A DNA stretch of 9,689 nt from Ignavibacterium sp037440165 (GTDB lineage Bacteria; Bacteroidota; Ignavibacteria; Ignavibacteriales; Ignavibacteriaceae): NCBI RefSeq assembly GCF_037440165.1, contig NZ_JBBIUQ010000050.1, forward strand, positions 1-9,689, given 5' to 3'. This document shows positions 1 through 5,166 of the stretch, piece after piece; position 1 is the first letter of the stretch; each line of letters starts with the position of its first letter. The position numbers were made by a program, and so were the translations under genes. Below the pieces are notes generated by a model. That model searched no databases. It worked only from the letters and a program-made list of their open reading frames with translations, and was not told the origin of the DNA.

Positions 1-374
1 GCTTTAAATGAAAGCAAAGCTGAAAGCAGATTAAATGGATATGGAAGTCTTGATGACTGAAGTTTGAATTGCTTTTGATTTTTATCAAGATAATTAATTA
101 CAAGTTGTTTGTGATTTTTTTTATCCCCGCCTATATGAAAATTCTGAGAAGCATTAATCATTTTCAGTAATGTCAGAGTTTCTGAATAACAGCCCATTAA
201 AATATGCTGACCATTATCAATTTCAGTCTTAGTTTCTTCATCAAAGAAAGAATAAACTCTTCCGCCTAATTTTGGAGAAGCTTCGAGAAGTGTAACATCA
301 AATTTATTTTTTACAAGAAAAGCTGCTGCGGTAAGTCCTGCTAATCCACCTCCGATAACTAAAACTTTTTTCAT
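1..374 (-). CDS. hpnE: Hydroxysqualene dehydroxylase HpnE, N-terminal part (runs off the window)
   Basis: FAD-dependent amine-oxidase-family flavoprotein that reduces hydroxysqualene to squalene, the last step of the HpnCDE route. The gene reads leftwards from an ATG at 374-372 and stays open to base 1, giving about 124 codons. It opens with a dinucleotide-binding fold, MKKVLVIGGGLAGLTAAAF, with the GxGxxG-type glycines at residues 8-13. An acidic residue ends the second strand (E31 in LLEAS), followed by GGR at 37-39. The block DNGQHILMGCYSET at about 53-66 is very characteristic of HpnE. The start overlaps the hpnD stop by 4 bp (ATGA), so the two are probably translationally coupled. The C-terminal two thirds lie outside the window. 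Identification rests on the Rossmann and GQHILMGCY motifs plus operon position. Confidence 0.93.
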   Translation of the reverse strand, partial: MKKVLVIGGGLAGLTAAAFLVKNKFDVTLLEASPKLGGRVYSFFDEETKTEIDNGQHILMGCYSETLTLLKMINASQNFHIGGDKKNHKQLVINYLDKNQKQFKLQSSRLPYPFNLLSALLSFK

Positions 375-1216
375 CAATAGACTAATTGATATTTAGCCCA
401 AACACCAAGAGCAATTCCTGCTTTTTCAATTTTCTTAACTTTAATTTCATTATTCAGAACATCATAATCGGATTGAATAATTCTTTCAAGCATACGGTAA
501 TAAATATGCTGCATAGCTCTGGCAGCAAACATTGTTTTTTTATCGTCAAGATCAAGGGATTGAGTTGCTTTGTCAAAATAATTTTTTGCACGCTCTACTT
601 CGTATTTCATCAATGACTTAAAATTGTCATTTAAGATTTTTTGATATAGCTGAGATTCGCTGTAATTGAATTTAAGAAAATCCTCCTGCGGAAGATAAAT
701 TCTTCCCTGATCAACATCTTTACTCAGATCACGAAGAATATTTGTAAGCTGAAGTGCTATGCCAAGATTAACTGCAAAATCTCTGGTGGAAGGATTTTTA
801 TAACCGAATATTTCAATACACATCAATCCCACAGTTGATGCAACGCGATAGCAGTATAAAAGTAAATCATCGAAATTTTTATATCTGTTTTTCTGCAGGT
901 CCATTTCCATTCCTTTGATCAGCTCAAAGAATGGGTCCAGAGGAATATTGAAGCTGGAAATTGTTTTACCAAGTTTATTCAAAAGCGGATATTCGCTTCT
1001 TCCGGTAAATGCTTTTTCAAATTCAAGTCGCCACTTTCTGAGCTTTTCATATTTGATTTCATCGGGAGTAGAAATATCATCAACAATATCATCAGTTTTT
1101 CTGCAGAAGGCATAAACAGTATTCATTGCATCTCTCTGTTTTTCAGGCAGAAGATTAAATGCATAGTAAAAACTGCTTTTACTTTCTTTTGATATTTGTT
1201 TTGCTGTTTCTGTCAT
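374..1216 (-). CDS. hpnD: Presqualene diphosphate synthase HpnD
   Basis: Trans-isoprenyl diphosphate synthase of the squalene/phytoene synthase family, 280 residues, the usual length. In the HpnCDE pathway HpnD condenses two farnesyl diphosphates into presqualene diphosphate. Both Mg-diphosphate-binding Asp motifs are present: DDIVDD at residues 42-47 and the DLSKD/DVDQGR region at 163-172, preceded by LQLTNILR. The conserved segment YCYRVASTVG lies at 121-130. The start ATG (1216-1214) overlaps the end of hpnC by 4 bp and the stop overlaps hpnE by 4 bp, making this the middle gene of a tight operon. It is told from its paralogue HpnC by the CRKTDDIVDD block and gene order. A phytoene synthase (CrtB) is the main alternative, made unlikely by HpnC and HpnE on either side. 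Confidence 0.92.
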   Translation of the reverse strand: MTETAKQISKESKSSFYYAFNLLPEKQRDAMNTVYAFCRKTDDIVDDISTPDEIKYEKLRKWRLEFEKAFTGRSEYPLLNKLGKTISSFNIPLDPFFELIKGMEMDLQKNRYKNFDDLLLYCYRVASTVGLMCIEIFGYKNPSTRDFAVNLGIALQLTNILRDLSKDVDQGRIYLPQEDFLKFNYSESQLYQKILNDNFKSLMKYEVERAKNYFDKATQSLDLDDKKTMFAARAMQHIYYRMLERIIQSDYDVLNNEIKVKKIEKAGIALGVWAKYQLVY

Positions 1217-2052
1217 TTATTAAATATGCTTTTCAGAAGTATCGAAATAAAATCAATTTTGTTAAGCTTTGGTCTGTTTTCAAAAATCTTATAATTATTT
1301 TTTTCAATCTTTGTAAGAATTTTCTCTCCGCCAGCAATAGTCCATTTAATTTCTAGTTTCAATCTTCCTGATAAATAATGAAGAAGTTTCTCTCCTATAG
1401 AAAAAAAATTTTTTGTACGATTTATACTATGTTTTAACAACGCTGAAAAATTATAATTATTTTCTCTCATCTCAAACATATTTTCAGTTACTTGAAAGTG
1501 ATTCATCTCATTTAAAGGAAAGTATATCCTGCCTTTTGTATAATCAATTTCAATATCCTGATAAAAGTTCGTTAATTGTAATGCAGTGCAAATCAGGTCA
1601 GAATATTTGTAAGCTTCTTCATCGTAGATATTGAACAAATTGAGTACAATTCTTCCAACCGGATTTGCTGATCTCTTGCAATAATCAAGAACTTCATCAA
1701 AGTTTTTATATCTGTGTTTTATAACATCCTGTTTGAAAGCAGAAATTAGGTCTGTAAAATATTTTGGATTAAGATTATTTCTTAAAACAACATCAGACAA
1801 AATCTTAAAACTTTCATCAGCATAGCTATTATTCAGTGAAGCGAGGAAGTTCTTTTCAAACTCATCGAGTGCAGATATTCGTTCATTTGCAGAAAATTGT
1901 CCTTCATCAGCTATATCATCGGCTGTCCTTGCAAACCAGTAAACTATTGCTATATCTTGTTTTTTGTTTTTCGGTAGCAGAAAAGAAGCTACCGGAAAGT
2001 TTTCATAGTGTTTTTTTGATAGCGAAATAAGGGTTTTCAGGTCGTTATTCAT
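1213..2052 (-). CDS. hpnC: Hydroxysqualene synthase HpnC
   Basis: Squalene/phytoene-synthase-family enzyme of 279 residues that converts presqualene diphosphate to hydroxysqualene. The N-terminal stretch HYENFPVASFLLP (15-27) is typical of HpnC. The first Asp motif is DDIADE at 45-50 and the second lies in YQDIEIDYTKGR at 164-175. CKRSANPVGR at 125-134 matches the family's central helix. It is the first gene of the minus-strand operon, starting with ATG at 2052-2050; the upstream stretch has only a weak AAAGAAA-like ribosome site. Its last codon and stop overlap the hpnD start. The shared family fold with hpnD suggests an ancient duplication. Squalene made here could feed hopanoids or other triterpenoids, but no cyclase is visible in the window. 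Confidence 0.92.
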   Translation of the reverse strand: MNNDLKTLISLSKKHYENFPVASFLLPKNKKQDIAIVYWFARTADDIADEGQFSANERISALDEFEKNFLASLNNSYADESFKILSDVVLRNNLNPKYFTDLISAFKQDVIKHRYKNFDEVLDYCKRSANPVGRIVLNLFNIYDEEAYKYSDLICTALQLTNFYQDIEIDYTKGRIYFPLNEMNHFQVTENMFEMRENNYNFSALLKHSINRTKNFFSIGEKLLHYLSGRLKLEIKWTIAGGEKILTKIEKNNYKIFENRPKLNKIDFISILLKSIFNK

Positions 2053-2170
2053 TAAAGCTAATATTTCTTTGGTTCAATTTAGTAAATAAATATAAATAGT
2101 TTATCAAAGTGAGCCAGACTGGCATAAAAAATAATGCTAATTAAACGATAATATTATTGGAATAATAATT

Positions 2171-2174
2171 GGAG
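2171..2174 (+). promoter_or_regulatory. Ribosome binding site GGAG for the STAS gene (upstream start)
   Basis: GGAG lies 8 nt before the ATG at 2183, a usable Shine-Dalgarno site in a window where most genes have none. It supports the longer start. A competing site, GAGGG at 2242-2246, sits 5 nt before the in-frame ATG at 2252 (Met24). Confidence 0.5.
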
Positions 2175-2182
2175 ATTCAATA

Positions 2183-2644
2183 ATGAACTTAAATTTATTT
2201 GAAAGTAAAATTTATCAGATACAGGGGATTCAAGAATTAACGAGGGTCAAAATGGAAGATTTCGAGAAAATTGTTATTAAAGATATATTCATTGAGAAGG
2301 TTAATCTCACAAGAGCTACTTATAAAGAAGCAGGAGAATTAAAGAAAATTCTTGATGAAGATATTGAGAAAAAATTCAGAAAAGTAATAGTTGATTTAAG
2401 TCAATGTGAATTTATTGATTCAACTTTTCTGGGTGTGCTTGTTCTTGCACTTAAAAAGATTTCCTTGATAAGCGGTGAAATCAGGTTAGTTAAGCCTAAA
2501 TCAGTTGTGCGTGCATTGATGGAGAAATCGGGTACACTTAACATCTTCAATGCTTATGATACACTTGATGAAGCAGTTGAGAGTTTCGATTTTACTCACG
2601 CTTCAAACTATTATGCAAGAGAAGGATTAACAGCTCAGGCATAA
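2183..2644 (+). CDS. STAS-domain protein, anti-sigma-factor antagonist type (SpoIIAA/RsbV-like)
   Basis: A 153-residue single-domain STAS protein, probably a phosphorylation-controlled cytosolic partner-switch antagonist. The fold is readable in order: a strand around residues 29-37, a helix at 44-58, the strand VIVDLS at 68-73, then FIDSTFLG at 77-84, followed by a long helix and a basic strand, IRLVKPK. D79-S80 align with the D-S pair of SpoIIAA, whose serine is phosphorylated by an anti-sigma kinase, so S80 is the predicted switch residue. No kinase or sigma gene is nearby, so the partner is unknown. Two starts are possible: ATG 2183 (GGAG, 8-nt spacing) or ATG 2252 (GAGGG, 5-nt spacing; 130 residues). 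The shorter form matches the usual domain boundary better, because residues 1-23 precede the first STAS strand. The gene diverges from hpnC and ends at an intrinsic terminator, so it appears monocistronic. Confidence 0.85.
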   Translation: MNLNLFESKIYQIQGIQELTRVKMEDFEKIVIKDIFIEKVNLTRATYKEAGELKKILDEDIEKKFRKVIVDLSQCEFIDSTFLGVLVLALKKISLISGEIRLVKPKSVVRALMEKSGTLNIFNAYDTLDEAVESFDFTHASNYYAREGLTAQA

Positions 2645-2670
2645 CAAAAAATTTGTTCATGGCACCCCCT

Positions 2671-2708
2671 AAAACACTTCCTTTAACGCGGGAAGTGTTT
2701 TTTATTTT
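2671..2708 (+). terminator. Rho-independent terminator after the STAS gene
   Basis: A perfect 11-bp inverted repeat, AAAACACTTCC (2671-2681) and GGAAGTGTTTT (2691-2701), encloses a 9-nt loop and runs into a T-rich tail ending near 2708. It lies 27 bp after the STAS stop codon. Confidence 0.9.
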
Positions 2709-2744
2709 AAAGAAAATATCTAACCCGTTTACAGAAGGATATCT

Positions 2745-2814
2745 ACCACAGAGAAACAGAGAACACAGAGATTTTTTTCGTGAGTCTTTGTAAAACCTTC
2801 GTTAACTTCGTGGT
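2745..2814. repeat. Imperfect inverted repeat element (ACCACAGAG... ...CTTCGTGGT)
   Basis: The left end reads ACCACAGAGAAACAGAG and the right end CTTCGTGGT, so the termini pair (ACCAC/GTGGT) and the inner parts pair only loosely. It belongs to the same 'accacagag' repeat family as the elements at 2896-2915, 4447-4466 and 4565-4582, but here both arms are present. It looks like a decayed dispersed palindromic element rather than a terminator. Confidence 0.55.
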
Positions 2815-2833
2815 GAATGAAATTATAAAAAAT

Positions 2834-2960
2834 AATGGCACACTCCGTTAGCTAACGGATTTAACTGATTAAACAGATTTGAACTGATTAATCCCACCAC
2901 AGAGGCACGGAGGCATAGATGTTTTAGGAAAGAGTCATTTGGTCAATTGTGGTCATTAGG
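2834..2960 (+). repeat. Dispersed repeat block, copy A (left flank of the secreted-protein gene)
   Basis: A composite of three parts in fixed order. First is a perfect 16-bp palindrome TCCGTTAGCTAACGGA (2844-2859). A 'TTAACTGATTAAACAGATTTG' type stretch follows. Next comes ACCACAGAGGCACGGAGGCA (2896-2915), then GTCATT-type repeats ending in GGTCATTAGG. Copy B at 4385-4510 has the same parts in the same order and orientation at nearly the same length (127 versus 126 bp). Confidence 0.85.
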
Positions 2961-3035
2961 AAATTTAATGGTTAATAGTTAATTGTTCATCGTTCATTTG
3001 TCATTGTTAATTGGAAATTCTGAATGCTCAATTAT

Positions 3036-3077
3036 AAATTCTACATTCTAAATTCTACATTCTAAATTCTACATTCT
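3036..3077 (+). repeat. Tandem array, 3 perfect copies of a 14-bp unit AAATTCTACATTCT
   Basis: Copies lie at 3036-3049, 3050-3063 and 3064-3077. The unit splits into two similar heptads (ATTCTAA and ATTCTAC), the same architecture as the larger array at 4628-4747. The 19-bp string ACATTCTAAATTCTACATT (3043-3061) recurs exactly inside the asnB-like coding sequence at 7382-7400. Confidence 0.9.
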
Positions 3078-3179
3078 ACATAAACCTACAAATTTCCTAT
3101 TTAATGCCTTTATAAATCCTATTAAACGCCTATCACAGCTGACCGCCAAATTCGGATAATAATTAAAGAAAAATTATGA

Positions 3180-3187
3180 TAATTTTG
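3180..3187 (+). promoter_or_regulatory. Possible Bacteroidota-type -7 promoter element TAATTTTG
   Basis: TAATTTTG matches the TAnnTTTG -7 consensus known for the Bacteroidota housekeeping sigma factor and lies 25 bp before the start codon at 3213, implying a short leader. No clear -33 TTTG element is seen at the expected spacing, so this is tentative. Confidence 0.35.
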
Positions 3188-3212
3188 TAGTAAAATTACT
3201 GAGCTTTTTCTT

Positions 3213-4364
3213 ATGGGTAAAAAAATCTTTTCAATTTTCATTTTATTTATTTCCCTCTTTCTGAGCAATCTTTTGGCTCAGGAAGAAGAACCAATCAGAT
3301 ACTTCCAGTTAGAACCACTCGATGATAGTTTATTTATACAGATTCAGCAGGAGTTATATATTGATCCACCTGATCCCAAAGCAGAAATTATCGCTGATCT
3401 GAGAGATTTGAATAATCAGACAATTGCTGTAAAGGGAGTGCTTTATCCTTTCTTTGCACTAAAAGATGAAACCAGATCGAGAGTGTTAACTTATCCTTTC
3501 AAAATTAGTCTGGAAGAATCAATTACTTATACAAGTATCTTTACAAGAGTTTTGAACAAATTGCGATTTGATAAAATAATAAATACTCCAACTGTTTATC
3601 AGATTTCATCTACACTTGGTTACATAAATCCATTCCTGCAATTTATGGGTGGTGAGAGGTTCGGTTTTTCATTAAAGAATGATGTCGGATTTTCATTCGG
3701 TGTAGGTACGCCATACTCAGGTGTGCTTGAAACCAATTTCTATGAAGCAAATTTTCATTTACTTGGATTACGTTTTGGCATATTCAGTAAAGATGATACT
3801 TTTATTGAACATAAACTCGAAAACAATCATAATAATATTTATTTCAAACTTGGGTATCAGATAAATTATGTTGTGCCATTCGGAAATTTTTTTGAATTCG
3901 GTTATATGAGTACTACAGAAGATTTTGGAAGAAGTAAAATTGAAAAATACCGACCTCCGGAAAGCGTTGTTTACAGTAAAGATAGCTCGAAAATTTATGA
4001 CCCTTATCTTGTTGATGGAAAATTTTTCAACTGGGAATTCAGATATCCGATTAAAGTGCTGGAAGGAACAAGGGGGAAAATATATTTTGCAAAGTATGTT
4101 AATGAATATCATATTGGATTTACAGGCAGAGAAATGAGTCTTGCCGGAAGTGTTTTTGATTTCCGGTTTGATGCAATGGTTTCTAGTAAAGAAAGAGAAC
4201 CGCAGTTTATAGTTGAGGCACTTATACAGAAAATTTTTGGAAACTGGGCGTTTTCTGCTGTTGCTATTGGTCCGAGTGTGATTCTGACTAAAACTAAGGA
4301 TGATAAATTTGGGATTACAGCAATATTTATTAATGCAAGACTGAAAGCAGGTACATCGTTTTGA
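3213..4364 (+). CDS. Secreted, probably outer-membrane beta-barrel protein of unknown function
   Basis: A 383-residue protein that I do not recognise as a named family. It begins with a clear Sec signal peptide: GKK, a hydrophobic core IFSIFILFISLFLSNLLA at residues 5-22, and likely cleavage after A22 before QEEEP. No lipobox Cys is seen. From about residue 140 the chain is rich in alternating hydrophobic/aromatic strands with Gly (for example FGFSLKNDVGFSFGVG, IYFKLGYQINYVVPFG, WAFSAVAIGPSVILT). It ends in Phe, as many outer-membrane barrels do. The 120-residue N-terminal part, rich in acidic and Pro residues (DPPDPKAEI), may be a periplasmic or plug-like region. There is no Shine-Dalgarno before the ATG. 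It stands alone between two repeat-filled spacers, with no partner gene from which to infer a role. The barrel assignment is an inference from composition. Confidence 0.75.
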   Translation: MGKKIFSIFILFISLFLSNLLAQEEEPIRYFQLEPLDDSLFIQIQQELYIDPPDPKAEIIADLRDLNNQTIAVKGVLYPFFALKDETRSRVLTYPFKISLEESITYTSIFTRVLNKLRFDKIINTPTVYQISSTLGYINPFLQFMGGERFGFSLKNDVGFSFGVGTPYSGVLETNFYEANFHLLGLRFGIFSKDDTFIEHKLENNHNNIYFKLGYQINYVVPFGNFFEFGYMSTTEDFGRSKIEKYRPPESVVYSKDSSKIYDPYLVDGKFFNWEFRYPIKVLEGTRGKIYFAKYVNEYHIGFTGREMSLAGSVFDFRFDAMVSSKEREPQFIVEALIQKIFGNWAFSAVAIGPSVILTKTKDDKFGITAIFINARLKAGTSF

Positions 4365-4384
4365 AGGTTAATGGAGATACAAGG

Positions 4385-4510
4385 AATGGCACTCTCCGTT
4401 AGCTAACGGATTAAACTGATGAAACAGATTTGGACAGATTTGTTTAACCACAGAGGCACGGAGGCACAGAGGTTTGAGAAAATAGTCATTAGGTCATTTT
4501 TGGACATTAG
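4385..4510 (+). repeat. Dispersed repeat block, copy B (right flank of the secreted-protein gene)
   Basis: Same order as copy A: AATGGCAC, the perfect palindrome TCCGTTAGCTAACGGA (4395-4410), an AACAGATTTG stretch, ACCACAGAGGCACGGAGGCA (4447-4466), then AGTCATTAGGTCATT-type repeats. It lies 20 bp after the stop codon of the secreted-protein gene. The palindrome could form a 6-bp stem, but no T-run follows, so it is not called a terminator. Confidence 0.85.
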
Positions 4511-4520
4511 TAGAGAAAGG

Positions 4521-4623
4521 GTACACTGATGACGCAGATTGAAATGATGTGCGCTGATTTATTGACCACAGAGATACAGAGGGGAAAGTAGTCAATAGTC
4601 ATTTGTAGTCATTGGGTCATTGG
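4521..4623 (+). repeat. Degenerate relative of the repeat block
   Basis: It lacks the palindrome but keeps the GTACACTGATGACGCAGATT stretch, an ACCACAGAGATACAGAGG segment (4565-4582) and the closing GTCATT-type repeats (AGTCAATAGTCATTTGTAGTCATTGG-like). This suggests serial insertion or duplication of the same family next to copy B. Confidence 0.6.
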
Positions 4624-4627
4624 AAAA

Positions 4628-4747
4628 GTTCATTGTAAATTGTTAATTGTAAATTGTTAATTGTAAATTGTTAATTGTAAATTGTTCATTGTAAATTGTT
4701 CATTGTAAATTGTTCATTGTAAATTGTTCATTGTAAATTGTTCATTG
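4628..4747 (+). repeat. Tandem array, 8 full plus 1 partial copies of a 14-bp unit
   Basis: Unit GTTCATTGTAAATT, start positions 4628, 4642, 4656, 4670, 4684, 4698, 4712 and 4726, then a partial copy from 4740. Units 2-4 read GTTA at the start and units 1 and 5-8 read GTTC; otherwise all eight are identical. The blockwise distribution of the two variants points to recent expansion by slippage. There are no spacers, so it is not a CRISPR. Confidence 0.95.
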
Positions 4748-4999
4748 TTCATTCTAAATTCCTGTCGGTTTGATTTTTAATGCTTATCAATTATTTTTCT
4801 GCAGATTTTTTATGGTAATTGTTGATTTAAGTGGTGGGGACCATAAAAACCCATCGTGTTTGCTTCCGTAACTAACTTTTATGTGATAATAATTTTTCAA
4901 TTTAATATTTTTATATGAAGTCATTTAAGATTTTTGCTGATGTGACTGATGTGGCGAAGCTGTGGACAGATTAAAAAACTGAATCTTATATATGGAAAG

Positions 5000-5130
5000 A
5001 ATAGCACACAGATTACTCAGATATAACAGAATTACACAGATAAAAAATGCGGCATAGAGGTTTTAGTGAATAGTCATTGAGTCATTTGTAGTCATTGGTG
5101 GATTTGTGGGACACTCCGTTAGTTAACGGA
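5000..5130 (+). repeat. Degenerate repeat block ending in the third palindrome
   Basis: Contains GCACACAGATTACTCAG and TTACACAGAT pieces, GCGGCATAGAGG, GTCATT-type repeats, and finally TCCGTTAGTTAACGGA (5115-5130), which differs from the perfect palindrome at one central base. Here the palindrome is last rather than first, so the order of parts is not the same as in copies A and B. Confidence 0.6.
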
Positions 5131-5166
5131 TATGGATGAGAGATATTATTCAATTTTTGAGTTAAT

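Larger units (their letters stand above)
2709..3212. other. Repeat-rich non-coding spacer before the secreted-protein gene
   Basis: This 504-bp stretch shows no credible gene on either strand. It is made mostly of pieces of dispersed repeats. In order: an imperfect inverted element (2745-2814), direct-repeat block A (2834-2960), loosely repeated 'GTTAATTGTTCATCGTTCATTTGTCATTGTTA'-like heptads (about 2965-3020), a three-copy 14-bp tandem array (3036-3077), then about 130 bp that look unique and include a possible promoter for the gene at 3213. Confidence 0.75.
4365..5166. other. Repeat-rich non-coding spacer before the polysaccharide cluster
   Basis: An 802-bp region without a credible gene; the longest plus-strand starts give only about 20 codons. 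It contains direct-repeat block B (4385-4510), a degenerate relative (4521-4623), a 14-bp tandem array (4628-4747), about 230 bp of apparently unique AT-rich DNA (4760-4990), and another degenerate repeat block ending in the third palindrome (5000-5130). A promoter for the downstream cluster should lie in the last part, but none can be named with confidence; AATTTTTG at about 5151-5158 is a near match to the Bacteroidota -7 box. Confidence 0.75.

Noticed and set aside
386..2030. Plus-strand open frames of 64-76 codons opposite hpnC and hpnD
   Set aside because: They lie entirely within well-supported minus-strand genes and show no family motifs.
2113..2123. Palindrome GCCAG-A-CTGGC in the hpnC/STAS divergent spacer as an operator
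   Set aside because: Arms of only 5 bp, a single copy and no known regulator site recognised; it could be chance, so it is not listed as a feature.
4395..4410. The palindrome after the secreted-protein gene as its transcription terminator
   Set aside because: The stem is only 6 bp with a 4-nt loop and no T-run follows. The same sequence occurs at two other places not at gene ends.
4628..4747. CRISPR array
   Set aside because: The units are directly adjacent with no spacers, are 14 bp long and lack CRISPR-like dyad structure; no cas genes are present.
4915..4974. A short plus-strand frame starting ATGAAGTCATTTAAG
   Set aside because: Only 19 codons, no ribosome site, located in repeat-rich spacer DNA with no conserved features.
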